A stretch of 64,000 nucleotides of DNA from Pseudohalioglobus sediminis (GCF_008370495.1 NZ_VTUX01000009.1:186376-250375), one strand, 5' to 3'. Shown: positions 35,766 to 45,099, counted from the first letter of the stretch. The notes: generated by a model from the letters alone, not told the origin. A program made the numbers and translations.

Positions 35766-36322
35766 GCAGGCGGGAACTGTGCGAAAATGGCGGCTGCCGC
35801 TTCCTGGCGACGGACATCGGCCCGCTCCTGGTCCGGCTCGGGCTGCAGGCGCGACTCAATGATCGAGCGCCACACTGACTGGTTCCTGGCCGGATCAATC
35901 ATATCCACGATAAACGTACCCTGCGTGTATTGGCGCACACTGACATCAGACACCGCAGGCCCACAGCGCCAGCAATTGTAGTAGCTCATGCTGTTATAGG
36001 TGCGTACATCCGTGCGCTCTTCCGTCACCAGGTGCCAGGTGAGATACATATCCGCCTGGCTGTTGTCACTGACAATTTCAAAACCCTTGCGCTGCAGCTC
36101 GTCTGCCAGCGCCTGGTCGATGCGCTGCACCTGGATATCGCTGATCCTGATGTTGGAGAGCTCGGTTCTGTCCACCGGCTGCAGGGCGATCTTGCGCACC
36201 TTGGAGAAATCAAACTGCCCGTCGTAATCCATATTGGCCTCAAGCGTGGACGCACAAGCGACCAGCACACTGACCAGGGTAAGCAATCCAAGCGAGCGAA
36301 CAACGTTAGCGACCATGGGCAA
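35762..36322 (-). CDS. DUF4136 lipoprotein
   Basis: A 186-residue lipoprotein with lipobox LVAC (about 20-23) and the DUF4136 block: 'YDGQFDFSKVRKIALQP', 'IDQALADELQRKGFEIVSDN', 'ADMYLTWHLVTEERTDVRTY' and 'GTFIVDMIDPARNQSVWRS'. The role is unknown. It shares its 3' end with the GNAT gene (convergent). A single-gene unit. Confidence 0.88.
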   Translation of the reverse strand: MPMVANVVRSLGLLTLVSVLVACASTLEANMDYDGQFDFSKVRKIALQPVDRTELSNIRISDIQVQRIDQALADELQRKGFEIVSDNSQADMYLTWHLVTEERTDVRTYNSMSYYNCWRCGPAVSDVSVRQYTQGTFIVDMIDPARNQSVWRSIIESRLQPEPDQERADVRRQEAAAAIFAQFPPA

Positions 36323-36351
36323 AAATCCTCTTTAGTTACAGCGCATTATAG

Positions 36352-36651
36352 TCAATCTTTGGTGCTGGGATATACCGGCGCGCGCTGCGCGATCGCGGGT
36401 ATCTGCGGGAAGGGAAACAGTGTAGCCCAGTCCTCCCCGAAGGTCGCGGCAAGGCTCTCACCAAAGGCATCCCTGTGGCAGGCGGCGATGGCCGCACGCA
36501 ACTCCGCCTCGCTGGCAGCGCCAGCCAATACCAGGGCCTCCATCATGCCCTCAGCGCGCAATCGCGGGCCCGGAGGCAGATCCTCGCCCCGCGAGAGCGC
36601 ATCGAACATGATGCGCCACCGCCTGTTGAGTTCATCTACGACCGCCTGCAT
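36352..36651 (-). CDS. Small unknown cytoplasmic protein
   Basis: A 99-residue helical protein not recognised: 'MQAVVDELNRRWRIMFDALS', 'GMMEALVLAGAASEAELRAAI', and 'ESLAATFGEDWATLFPFPQIPA'. No signal or membrane segment. It diverges from the 36795 operon and could be co-regulated with it, but nothing in the sequence shows a function. Confidence 0.6.
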   Translation of the reverse strand: MQAVVDELNRRWRIMFDALSRGEDLPPGPRLRAEGMMEALVLAGAASEAELRAAIAACHRDAFGESLAATFGEDWATLFPFPQIPAIAQRAPVYPSTKD

Positions 36652-36685
36652 TGCGTACCCCCCGTTATAGGATCCCGGTGCAGTA

Positions 36686-36732
36686 TGACGTCAATCACTG
36701 CATTTTTCAGTACATCGAGCAGCGTATATACT
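36686..36732 (+). promoter_or_regulatory. Probable promoter of the envelope-machine operon
   Basis: TTTTCA (36704-36709), 17 bp, TATACT (36727-36732): an acceptable sigma-70 pair, about 60 bp before the first gene. Just upstream is the perfect palindrome TGACGTCA (36686-36693), a possible operator. Confidence 0.45.
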
Positions 36733-36794
36733 TTCTATTGCACACGAACACGTTGTGGACACGACTGCCGCGGGCAGCCAGCGCGAGAGAGGTA

Positions 36795-38039
36795 ATGAGC
36801 AAAACGTCCATCACAGCTTTATGGTCATGCATTGTCCTGCTCGCGGGCACGATGAGCGTGCACGCCGCGGCCAACAGTGCGATACCGGAAACGGCTGCCG
36901 CCGAGCCGCTGATGCCGTCGCCGAGAGACGAGGCGCTGACCGCGGAAGAATACCGGGCGCTGGTCACCGACCTGGAATCATCGGCCGGCGCCTATGCGTC
37001 GCAACTGCCTGAGTCACTATTCAGCCTGGGCGTTAGCCTGCAAAGCGAGGGTGAACACCGCGCGGCGATCGCTGCCTTCAAGCGCGGCGTGCACCTGGCA
37101 CGTATTAACGATGGCCTGTACTGTGAACAGCAGGTTCCGATGTTACAACGGGAGATTGCCAGCCACCTGGCACTGGGGCAGTACGCCGAGGCCGACGAGC
37201 GCCAGTCCTACCTGTACCGGGTACAGATGCGCGCGGTGGAAAACGGCAAGGCGCGCGCGCAGGCATTCATGCAACAGGCGCACTGGCAGTACACCGCCTA
37301 CCGATTGGACCTCGACGGCCAGGGTTTTGCCCGCCTGATGAGCATGTGGGACCTCTATCGCCTGGCACTCAACGACATTGCCGGACGCGAGGGGCAAGCG
37401 TCACCCGCCCTGCTGGAACCCCTGGAAGGCATGCTGCTGGCGCAATACCTGATTGCTGACCAGGAACCGCAGGGCATAAATGGTTACCAGGCCAATATCG
37501 ACAATTTCTCCATGCAGCAACAGATGAACCGCTTCAATGCCTATCGCGGGCAGAGCTACAAGAAAGGACAGGCCGTGATTCAGGCCATTTATGACATTCA
37601 GCGCGCTGAACACGGCGAACACAGCCTGGAAACGGCACAGGCTCGCAGGATGCTGGGCGACTGGAAGCTTTGGCACGGCGAGCGGGAATCCGCTATGCGC
37701 GCCTACCGCGAGGCGATAGCGGAACTTACCCCGCGGGATGATGCCGAAGAAATGATAGGGACACTTTTCGGCAAGCCTGTTCCCCTGCCTGATGTTGCCG
37801 GGGCAAGCCAACTGCCACCGGAAGCGGATGCAGGCGAAAACTCGCTGCAACTGCGCTTCACCGTGAACCAGCGCGGCAAGGTGGAAGAACTGGAACGTGT
37901 GGACGACAACGAACTCGATGATGCGGCGGCAAATCGCCTCATGCGCACGCTGCGCAAGACCCCGTTTCGGCCGCGGTTTGCGCTCGGCGAACCCCAGGTG
38001 ACGGAGGCAGTAACAAGATCTTATGCAATTCAACCCTGA
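36795..38039 (+). CDS. Exported helical-repeat protein with TonB-C-like end
   Basis: First gene of the cluster, 414 residues. Signal peptide cut near VHAAA (about 25). The middle (about 60-300) is helical with TPR-like pairs ('LFSLGVSLQSEGEHRAAIAAFKRGVHLA', in part). The last 85 residues resemble the TonB C-terminal fold ('LQLRFTVNQRGKVEELERVD', 'KTPFRPRFALGEP'), a domain that contacts envelope partners. GAGAGGTA precedes the ATG at 36795. No membrane helix beyond the signal, so periplasmic. The next gene starts 1 bp after its stop. Confidence 0.75.
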   Translation: MSKTSITALWSCIVLLAGTMSVHAAANSAIPETAAAEPLMPSPRDEALTAEEYRALVTDLESSAGAYASQLPESLFSLGVSLQSEGEHRAAIAAFKRGVHLARINDGLYCEQQVPMLQREIASHLALGQYAEADERQSYLYRVQMRAVENGKARAQAFMQQAHWQYTAYRLDLDGQGFARLMSMWDLYRLALNDIAGREGQASPALLEPLEGMLLAQYLIADQEPQGINGYQANIDNFSMQQQMNRFNAYRGQSYKKGQAVIQAIYDIQRAEHGEHSLETAQARRMLGDWKLWHGERESAMRAYREAIAELTPRDDAEEMIGTLFGKPVPLPDVAGASQLPPEADAGENSLQLRFTVNQRGKVEELERVDDNELDDAAANRLMRTLRKTPFRPRFALGEPQVTEAVTRSYAIQP

Positions 38040-38040
38040 T

Positions 38041-39165
38041 ATGCCCTCGCTCCTGACCCGCACGCTGGTGCCTGCGGCCATGGTTTGCGCCTGCCTGCTG
38101 TTGACCGGCTGCCCCAGCGCCAGCAATCCGACCCAGCCGCAGCCGCCCTTCCCCCCCACCAGCGGCGGTTCCAGCGCGCCACCCTCGTCGAGCGGCACCC
38201 CCGCCAGCGAGAACTCATCGGCAAGCCAGTCAACGTCAAGCAGTTCCAGTTCCGGCAGTGCCGGCGCGGCCGAGCCCGGCGCCAACCAGTCCGCATCCAC
38301 GGGCGACTCAGACGCTAACAGCGCTGCCGAAGCGTCGGCGGAAAACACGGGCGACCCTGCAGGCGATATCGCGTCTGACTCAGCTGGACAAGCCGGGGGT
38401 GAAGGCAGCCCGGGAGAAAGTGGCTTCGAGCCTGCTGGCACAGGCGGCGCTGGCGAACCCGGCTTTGAGCCAGCTGGCGATACCGGCATTGTGGACATGC
38501 GCGACACCCCCACATTCGAAGACATCAGCGGGGGCATGGGCAACGGCATGGAGGGCGCAGCGGGCAGCGCCGGCGAGGCCGCTGCTGCAGGAACGAGCCC
38601 GGGAACCGGCACGGGAACTGGTGCTGGAACAGGAACAGTCCTCCAACCCGGCAATGACAGCAGCCAATACCCTGGAGGCGTGCCCGGCCAGGGTGCAGAA
38701 CCCGGGGTGCCTTCTGGCCAGGGCACAGGTCGCGGGCCGCTGACCCCGGCGGAACAGGTGGCCATCCTCGACGCCAGGCTGGAACAGGGCACCGGTGATT
38801 TCGACACCATGATACTGGAGGAGCAGGCGCGCCAGAGGCAGGCAACCCGCGAGGGTGCCGCAGAGCAAGCCAGCACCGCCGCCAGCACATCCAGTGGCGC
38901 CTCCGGCGGCAGCGAAAAACGCAGCGAGTATGAAACCGCCAGCGCTGGCAGCGGCAGCTACGGAGGCGGCATCGGCGGGCCCAGCGGCGGCGGACGAGTA
39001 CCTCAAAACACTGCCAAATATCCCCCGCCCGCCGATATTCCGTCCGGTGACAATGACGATGTGGTAGCGCGGCAGCTGCGCGAAGCCGCCATGCGCGAAC
39101 CAGACCCGGCAGTGCGGGAGAAACTGTGGGATGAATACCGCAAATACAAGGGCATAGAGAAGTGA
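38041..39165 (+). CDS. Low-complexity Ser/Gly/Pro lipoprotein
   Basis: 374 residues: signal peptide with lipobox LLTGC (about residue 19-20), then about 180 residues of Ser, Gly, Ala, Pro, Glu and Asn runs, followed by a coiled segment ('AEQVAILDARLEQG', 'ARQRQATREGAAEQA') and a folded end ('DDVVARQLREAAMREPDPAVREKLWDEYRKY', in part). The long disordered arm would let the C-terminus reach deep into the periplasm. No known domain. Start ATG 38041 chosen because it begins the signal peptide. Confidence 0.72.
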   Translation: MPSLLTRTLVPAAMVCACLLLTGCPSASNPTQPQPPFPPTSGGSSAPPSSSGTPASENSSASQSTSSSSSSGSAGAAEPGANQSASTGDSDANSAAEASAENTGDPAGDIASDSAGQAGGEGSPGESGFEPAGTGGAGEPGFEPAGDTGIVDMRDTPTFEDISGGMGNGMEGAAGSAGEAAAAGTSPGTGTGTGAGTGTVLQPGNDSSQYPGGVPGQGAEPGVPSGQGTGRGPLTPAEQVAILDARLEQGTGDFDTMILEEQARQRQATREGAAEQASTAASTSSGASGGSEKRSEYETASAGSGSYGGGIGGPSGGGRVPQNTAKYPPPADIPSGDNDDVVARQLREAAMREPDPAVREKLWDEYRKYKGIEK

Positions 39166-39167
39166 TC

Positions 39168-40388
39168 ATGACGGCGGGGCGCACATGGGTTTACCTGGTG
39201 CTGGCGGCGCTGCTGTCGGGCTGTGTCAGCCAGACTATCAAAACCACCTCGGTACCTGCCATCAATACACCCGGCGAAGCGGTGTCCGAAGCCCTGCTCC
39301 TGGACGTGGGCATCGCCCTCTTCGACCCCGGACTCGACGATTATGACGAGGACCAGCGCATCTACCCGGAAGTACGCAAGGCCGAAGCCCGCTTCATGCC
39401 CAACCTGTTGTCGCAGGCCATGCAGGAAAGCGGCGCCTGGGGCGCAGTGCGCGTGGTGCCAGATCCCGAGCGCATCTCCGACCTGTCAGTGCACGGCACA
39501 ATTCTTTACTCCGACGGCGAAACACTGGAGCTGGCCATTCGCGCCGAGGACTCGCGCGGCTACGAATGGCTGGACAAGACCTACAAGGGGAAGGCCAGCG
39601 CCTATGCCTACAAGGCCAGCACCCGGGAACGCTACGACCCGTTCCAGGCCGTCTACAACACCATCGCCAATGACCTGCTCGAAGCGCTCGACAAGCTGCG
39701 CCCGCAGGACCGGGAAAATGTTCGTCTTACCACCGAGTTATTGTTCGCACAGAGTTTTTCCGAGGAAGCCTTCGCCGGCTACCTGGCCAGGAATCGCAGC
39801 GACGTCTACCTGGTCATGCGCCTGCCCGCGGAGAATGACCCGATGCTGGAGCGCGTGCGCACCATTCGCGAGCGTGATCACCTGTATATCGACACCATGC
39901 AGGAATACTACAACGGCTTCAGTTCGCAAATGGCCGGGCCATACAACGAGTGGCGTAAAGACACCTACGATGAAGCAGTGGAACTGGCGGAGTTGCGGCG
40001 ACGCAGCAACGCACAGATTGTCGGCGGTATTCTCTCGGTAGTGGCTGGCGTATACGGCGCCACGCGCTGTGACAATACACAAAACGACAGTGCCTGCCGC
40101 GCGGCCAGCACCGTGGCAATCGGCGGCGGCGCTGCCATCCTCAAGAGCGGTATGGAGAAGCGCGCGGAAGCGCAGATCCACGTGCAGGCGCTGGAAGAGC
40201 TGGGCCTCTCCCTGGAAGCCGAAATCACACCGCAGATCATCGAGCTCGAGGACAGATCGATCACGCTCAGCGGTAACGTGGAAGAGCAGTACGCGCAGTG
40301 GCGCCAGCTGCTGGCAGATATTTACGCTGCAGAGATCGGCGCACTGGCCGGTCCTGCGGACGATGCTGTCACCACTGATACACTGTAG
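39168..40388 (+). CDS. Lipoprotein of unknown function, cluster member
   Basis: 406 residues. Lipobox LLSGC near residue 20. The body has an early beta-rich part ('LLLDVGIALFDPGLDDYDED'), then alpha-helical stretches, then a hydrophobic glycine-rich segment ('IVGGILSVVAGVYGA', about 285-300; 'VAIGGGAAILKSGM') that could cross or insert in a membrane. No family recognised. ATG 39168 has AGAGAAG upstream; a GTG two codons earlier would overlap the previous gene. Confidence 0.72.
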   Translation: MTAGRTWVYLVLAALLSGCVSQTIKTTSVPAINTPGEAVSEALLLDVGIALFDPGLDDYDEDQRIYPEVRKAEARFMPNLLSQAMQESGAWGAVRVVPDPERISDLSVHGTILYSDGETLELAIRAEDSRGYEWLDKTYKGKASAYAYKASTRERYDPFQAVYNTIANDLLEALDKLRPQDRENVRLTTELLFAQSFSEEAFAGYLARNRSDVYLVMRLPAENDPMLERVRTIRERDHLYIDTMQEYYNGFSSQMAGPYNEWRKDTYDEAVELAELRRRSNAQIVGGILSVVAGVYGATRCDNTQNDSACRAASTVAIGGGAAILKSGMEKRAEAQIHVQALEELGLSLEAEITPQIIELEDRSITLSGNVEEQYAQWRQLLADIYAAEIGALAGPADDAVTTDTL

Positions 40389-40432
40389 ACTGGATTCTAC
40401 CCATTCCGGGGCACAGGGGTTTCACGCGGTAA

Positions 40433-41971
40433 ATGTCTTCCCATAACGAGCAACTGGAGCCGACGCCCTTTGAGCCTGCGCCGGCCCCGAAGGCTGATGC
40501 GCAGTCCGCATCACCGGGCACACCAACCTGGGTGTGGCCAACGCTTGCAGGGCTTGCCGCACTGGCGGTGCTGGTTGTGTTCTGGTTACCCTCCAAGGTG
40601 GGCCAGCGCTCGCCTGACGCTGCCGGGACGGCCGCGGCGACAGCAACCGAAACGACACAGGACACCACGCCGCCGGCCACGCGCACACCCGTGGACCAGC
40701 CCGCTGCAGCAGATGCCTCACCCTGGTCCGAAGCCCAGGCAGCACGTTTGCGCAAGGAGGCAAAATCGGTACTGCAGAGCCTGCTGGACCTGCAGTTCAC
40801 GCTCGAGGAACGCGGTGCCGCGCAATGGGCCGCGGATGACTGGGCCACGGCCACCGCTTCAGCACAGGCCGGCGACGAACTTTACCGTCAGCGCCAGTAT
40901 GTCGACGCCAGGGATCAATATGCCCAGGCCCTGCAGCAACTGGAGGCCATCGAGTCACAGATACCGGCAACGATAGACACCACCATCGAGACGATTCGTG
41001 CTGGCCTGGAAGCGGGATCCCGGCAACAGGTAACCGCAGGGATAGAGACACTGACGCTGCTGGCGCCGGATCACGACCAGCTTGCAGGACTGCAGGCGCG
41101 CGCAGCGGCGCTGGAAGCCGTGGCGGAGCGCCTGGCGACCGCGGCATCGGCAGAAGCCGAAGGTGATCTCGGCCGTGCCGAAACCCTGCTGGGCGAGGCG
41201 GTGGCACTGGACCCGCAGCACCAGCGCGCTGCTGCCGAGCTGGCTCGCGTCAGCGCGGCCTATATCGACCAGCGCTTCAACGACGCCATGAGCGAAGGCT
41301 ACGCAGCACTGGACCGGGGCGCCTACGACAGCGCCCGCGAACAGTTTCGCACCGCTGCGGCACTCAAGCCCGGCGCCGGCGAAGCAGGCAGTGCCATCGT
41401 GGAAGTGGACAGCGCGCAGCAGGCGAGCAGGCTCAGCGCCATCAAATCACGGGGAAACCGGCTTGAGCAAGGCGAACAATGGCAGCAGGCGGTTGCCGCC
41501 TACCGCAGTGCCCTGGAGCTGGACCCGAACATACTGTTTGCCCGCGAAGGCCTGCAGCGCAGCCAGGCGCGGGCGCGACTGGATAAGCAGTTACGGCAGT
41601 TCATGGAAAAACCGGAGCGGCTATCTGACATCGCCGTGGCAGAATCCGCGGGCACACTGTTAAGAAACGCACGCGCCATTGAACCCAGGGGAGCGCTACT
41701 CACCCAGCAGATAGCGGCGCTGGAAAACCTGCTACAGGATTACAACAGGACAATACCGGTAACCCTGCGCTCGGACGGCGAGACCGAGGTAATCGTCTAC
41801 AAGATCGCACGCCTCGGCCGCTTTACCGAAACACAACTGGAGCTTCGTCCCGGCAGCTACCGGGTGCGCGGCAGTCGACTGGGATACCGCGATGTATTGC
41901 ACACACTGGACATCAGCCCACAGGACCGAAGTCCAAGCCTGACCGTCAGCTGTACGGAGCGCATTCCTTGA
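40433..41971 (+). CDS. Membrane-anchored TPR protein with PEGA-like end
   Basis: 512 residues. A cytoplasmic N-terminus, one membrane helix (about 34-52, 'PTLAGLAALAVLVVFWLP'), then a periplasmic helical domain with several TPR-like repeats (about 100-400; 'AERLATAASAEAEGDLGRAETLLGEAVALDP' in part) and a C-terminal PEGA-like sheet (about 435-510; 'QLELRPGSYRVRGSRLGYRDV'). TPR and PEGA both bind proteins or cell-wall-associated partners. The ribosome site is weak. It overlaps the next gene by 4 nt (TTGA). Confidence 0.75.
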   Translation: MSSHNEQLEPTPFEPAPAPKADAQSASPGTPTWVWPTLAGLAALAVLVVFWLPSKVGQRSPDAAGTAAATATETTQDTTPPATRTPVDQPAAADASPWSEAQAARLRKEAKSVLQSLLDLQFTLEERGAAQWAADDWATATASAQAGDELYRQRQYVDARDQYAQALQQLEAIESQIPATIDTTIETIRAGLEAGSRQQVTAGIETLTLLAPDHDQLAGLQARAAALEAVAERLATAASAEAEGDLGRAETLLGEAVALDPQHQRAAAELARVSAAYIDQRFNDAMSEGYAALDRGAYDSAREQFRTAAALKPGAGEAGSAIVEVDSAQQASRLSAIKSRGNRLEQGEQWQQAVAAYRSALELDPNILFAREGLQRSQARARLDKQLRQFMEKPERLSDIAVAESAGTLLRNARAIEPRGALLTQQIAALENLLQDYNRTIPVTLRSDGETEVIVYKIARLGRFTETQLELRPGSYRVRGSRLGYRDVLHTLDISPQDRSPSLTVSCTERIP

Positions 41972-44031
41972 ACCCGCAGGACAACCACAACCCAATCCAG
42001 CCCAGTGCGTTCGAGCCATTGTCTGCGCACGCACCGCAGGCACAACGCCAGCGCCATCCCTGGCGCTGGGCACTGGGCGCGGTGGCGCTGCTGTTCCTGC
42101 TGATAATGGGATTTCTGCTTAGCGCCCGCTCACTGCAGATATCGGTACAGGCAAGCGCGCCAGTGGACATCGACATCGATGCCATCACCCTGCCTTTCGG
42201 CAATCGCTATCTGATCAGGCCCGGCGTCTACCGGGTGCGGGCTACCGCCGAGGGCTACCACCCGCTGGAAATCAGCGTCACTGTCACCGATGAGGACAGC
42301 CAGCGCAGCGAACTGGTGATGGCGCCGCTACCCGGCAAGCTGGATATTGTGTCGCAGCCCTCCGGAGCCAGGGTCTTCATCGACGAGCAACACGTCGGTG
42401 ACACACCACTGCAGTCACTGTCGGTAGAGGCAGGCACATATACCCTGCGCCTGCAGGCCGAGCGCTACCTGGCACATGAACAGCAGCTCGAGGTGGAAGG
42501 ACGCAACAGCTCACAGCAATTCACCATTGCGCTGCAACCGGGATGGGCTGAAGTGAGTGTCAGCAGCACTCCCGCAGGTGCACAAATACTGCTGGACGGT
42601 GAAGTGGCCGGCGTTACACCGGCGAAACTGGAAGTCATGCAGGGTGAGCACCAGCTGATGCTGCAGCATCCGACTCACGCCGACTGGCAACAGGACCTCG
42701 AAATTACCGCCGGCATGGCACAGGACCTCGGTAACATAACTTTGCAGGCGGCCGCTGGCCTGCTGCAGCTGGACAGCCAACCCAGCGGCGCCAACGTCAC
42801 CCTGGACGGGGAATTCCAGGGGCAAACGCCACTGGAGCTGGCGGTATCGCCGGGGCGCCCGCATCGCCTGTCCCTGTCCAAGCCGGGCTATCGCCGTTTC
42901 AGCGAAGAGATCAGCATGCAGGCCGCGCAGCGCGACACGCGCACGGTCAGGCTGAGTGCCAGGCTGGGCGAGGTGAATTTCCGCATCTCACCGGCACAGG
43001 CAACACTGCGTATCAACGGAGTACCCAGGGGTACGGGCAGCCAGGTGCTGTCATTACCCGCGGTAGAGCAACGAGTGGAGATTGCGCTCGACGGCTACGC
43101 CACTGTCAACCGGCGCATCACCCCCAGGCCGGGACTACAGCAGCTGGTTGAGGTGTCCCTGAAAACCGAGGCCCAGGCCCGCGCAGCGCGCATACCCTCA
43201 CAGGTGATTTCCGCGCTGGGGCAGACACTGCTGCTGTTCGACCCGGCGCAGTCACCCAACGCTGACTTCACCATGGGCGCCTCCCGGCGCGAGCCCGGTC
43301 GACGCGCCAACGAGGTGCTGCATCCGGTGGCGCTGCGACGCAGCTTCTACCTGCAGACGACGGAAGTGACCAACGCCCAGTTCCGGCTCTTCGACCCCAA
43401 ACACGACTCCGGCCAGATCGAGGGCAACAGCCTGAATCGCGACCACCAGCCCGCGGTCCAGGTCAGCTGGCAGCAGGCGGCGGCGTTCTGCAACTGGCTC
43501 AGCAAGCGCGAGGGCCTGCCGCCTTTCTACCGCGAGAGCAACGGCATCATTACCGGCTACAACCCTTCCGCAACAGGGTATCGCCTGCCCAGCGAGGCCG
43601 AGTGGGCCTGGGCCGCGCGCAGCAACGGCGCGACACTGCTGAAATTTCCCTGGGGCGACACTTTTCCGCCCGTCGACGCGGTGGAGAACTACGCCGACAA
43701 TACGTCCGCCTACGTGACCGGCCGCATCCTCAGTGGTTACCGCGATGGACACGTTGTCAGTGCGCCTGTCGGTTCGTTCCCGGCCAGCGCGCGCGGCCTG
43801 TATGATATGGGCGGCAATGTCGCCGAATGGGTACACGACGTGTACATCATCCCGTCGGCCAACGGTGACACCGAAACCGACCCGCTGGGCGCCCAGTCGG
43901 GCGACAACTACGTGATTCGTGGCGCCAGTTGGTCGCACAGCCGGATCGGCGAGTTGCGTCTCTCCTACCGCGATTATGGGCAAGCCGGACGCGATGACGT
44001 AGGATTCAGGATTGCGCGATATGCGGAGTAA
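41968..44031 (+). CDS. Membrane-anchored five-PEGA protein with degenerate FGE domain
   Basis: 687 residues from a TTG start (GGAG 8 nt upstream; no ATG precedes the membrane helix). A membrane helix (about 32-51) is followed by five tandem PEGA-like repeats of about 70 residues (54-400; e.g. 'LDIVSQPSGARVFIDEQHVG', 'LLQLDSQPSGANVTLDG'), then a formylglycine-generating-enzyme (SUMF1) fold (about 415-685; 'TTEVTNAQF', 'YRLPSEAEWAWAARS', 'GGNVAEWVHDVY', 'GFRIAR'). The two copper-binding cysteines of true FGEs are absent: the region reads 'IRGASWSHSRIGELRLSYRDYG'. A structural role is likely. Confidence 0.85.
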   Translation: MNPQDNHNPIQPSAFEPLSAHAPQAQRQRHPWRWALGAVALLFLLIMGFLLSARSLQISVQASAPVDIDIDAITLPFGNRYLIRPGVYRVRATAEGYHPLEISVTVTDEDSQRSELVMAPLPGKLDIVSQPSGARVFIDEQHVGDTPLQSLSVEAGTYTLRLQAERYLAHEQQLEVEGRNSSQQFTIALQPGWAEVSVSSTPAGAQILLDGEVAGVTPAKLEVMQGEHQLMLQHPTHADWQQDLEITAGMAQDLGNITLQAAAGLLQLDSQPSGANVTLDGEFQGQTPLELAVSPGRPHRLSLSKPGYRRFSEEISMQAAQRDTRTVRLSARLGEVNFRISPAQATLRINGVPRGTGSQVLSLPAVEQRVEIALDGYATVNRRITPRPGLQQLVEVSLKTEAQARAARIPSQVISALGQTLLLFDPAQSPNADFTMGASRREPGRRANEVLHPVALRRSFYLQTTEVTNAQFRLFDPKHDSGQIEGNSLNRDHQPAVQVSWQQAAAFCNWLSKREGLPPFYRESNGIITGYNPSATGYRLPSEAEWAWAARSNGATLLKFPWGDTFPPVDAVENYADNTSAYVTGRILSGYRDGHVVSAPVGSFPASARGLYDMGGNVAEWVHDVYIIPSANGDTETDPLGAQSGDNYVIRGASWSHSRIGELRLSYRDYGQAGRDDVGFRIARYAE

Positions 44032-44034
44032 GAC

Positions 44035-44295
44035 ATGAGCATCCGAGCAGCCGTGATAACGGCGGCACTGTTTGCCACACTTGCCAGCGGCGTCCTGCTG
44101 GCGCAGCAGGCGGATCCGGCTGAAAAAGAGGACGGGACTGCGACTGCCTCCGCCAACCCGGGCACCGGAGCTGAATCCGGGCAGACGCCAGGCCGTGACG
44201 AGGCCGCGCCGGCTGGTGACAGCGATCCATTCGACTACGAATCGTCTGAGCAGATTTCAGAAGACCTGTCGGTCTCCTTCCCGGTGGATATTTAG
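44035..44295 (+). CDS. Small exported acidic protein
   Basis: 86 residues: a signal peptide (cut near LAQQA, about 24) and a short acidic, Gly/Ala/Ser-rich tail ending 'DLSVSFPVDI'. GGAG stands 7 nt before the ATG. It sits 3 bp after the PEGA/FGE gene and just before the channel gene. No family recognised; it may be a small accessory subunit or periplasmic plug. Confidence 0.6.
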   Translation: MSIRAAVITAALFATLASGVLLAQQADPAEKEDGTATASANPGTGAESGQTPGRDEAAPAGDSDPFDYESSEQISEDLSVSFPVDI

Positions 44296-44304
44296 GGCCT
44301 ACCC

Positions 44305-45099
44305 ATGAAACAAAGGATGTCATCCGAATTCATTTACCAGCTGTTCGCGCTGCTCATCGCGGTCATCGTGGTGCACGCCGTGTACGTGGGCGCGATTCGG
44401 CCCGCCGCGGATGCACAGATCCGCGAGGAAATGGCGCTGCAGGCTGCCGGCGCCGACTACGTACCCGAGCGCAGTTTCGTCGTGGTGATCCGCGATTTCG
44501 AGCAGGAGGCCTGTTTTATCCTGTTGATCTGGGCGCTGGCGATTATGGGCTACAAAGGCAGGCGCACGCTGCGCGAGCAATCGCTGCTCGATCGGCGCCT
44601 GCTGGATATTCCCGAGGGCACCAGCGTGCTGCCCGCCGACGCCCGCGAGTACAGTCGCTCACTGGAGGCCCTGCCCGATGAGGAGCAAGATTACCTGCTG
44701 CCGCGCACCCTGCTCTCGGCGCTACAGCGATTCGCCACCACGGGCAGTATCCAGGCGGTGTCGGACACCATCAAGGAGAGCTGTGAGATTGAAGCCGACC
44801 GGCTCGATTCTGAGCTGTCCATGGTGCGTTACATCGCCTGGGCCATTCCCTCGATCGGTTTTATCGGCACCGTGCGCGGTATCGGCGAAGCGCTGGGGCA
44901 GGCCTACAAGGCCGTGGAAGGCGATATCACCGGTGTAACGGTAAGCCTTGGAGTGGCCTTTAACAGCACCTTCGTCGCCCTGGTGCTGTCCATCATTATC
45001 ATGTTCTGCCTGCACCAGCTGCAGCTTTCGCAGGAGCGCCTGGTGCTGGATTGCCAGCGCTATGCGGACAAGCGCCTGCTGCGGCACCTTGTCTCCTGA
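44305..45099 (+). CDS. MotA/TolQ/ExbB-family proton channel protein
   Basis: 264 residues with an inner-membrane topology of four helices: about 10-30, 70-86, 176-198 and 210-240. The last two and the loop between them are the MotA_ExbB signature ('AIPSIGFIGTVRGIGEALG', 'GVTVSLGVAFNSTFVALVLS'). In this superfamily five copies surround two single-helix partners and pass protons. No ExbD/TolR/MotB gene is adjacent; the two vWA proteins downstream may take that place. Its stop overlaps the next start in TGATG. Confidence 0.88.
   Translation: MKQRMSSEFIYQLFALLIAVIVVHAVYVGAIRPAADAQIREEMALQAAGADYVPERSFVVVIRDFEQEACFILLIWALAIMGYKGRRTLREQSLLDRRLLDIPEGTSVLPADAREYSRSLEALPDEEQDYLLPRTLLSALQRFATTGSIQAVSDTIKESCEIEADRLDSELSMVRYIAWAIPSIGFIGTVRGIGEALGQAYKAVEGDITGVTVSLGVAFNSTFVALVLSIIIMFCLHQLQLSQERLVLDCQRYADKRLLRHLVS

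Noticed and set aside
37401-38888. A long minus-strand frame antisense to the first two cluster genes
   Set aside because: It is rich in Pro/Ser because it mirrors the Gly/Ser-rich lipoprotein; no family or start signal supports it.
41968-44031. Active sulfatase-maturing enzyme
   Set aside because: The catalytic cysteines are missing and no sulfatase gene is nearby.
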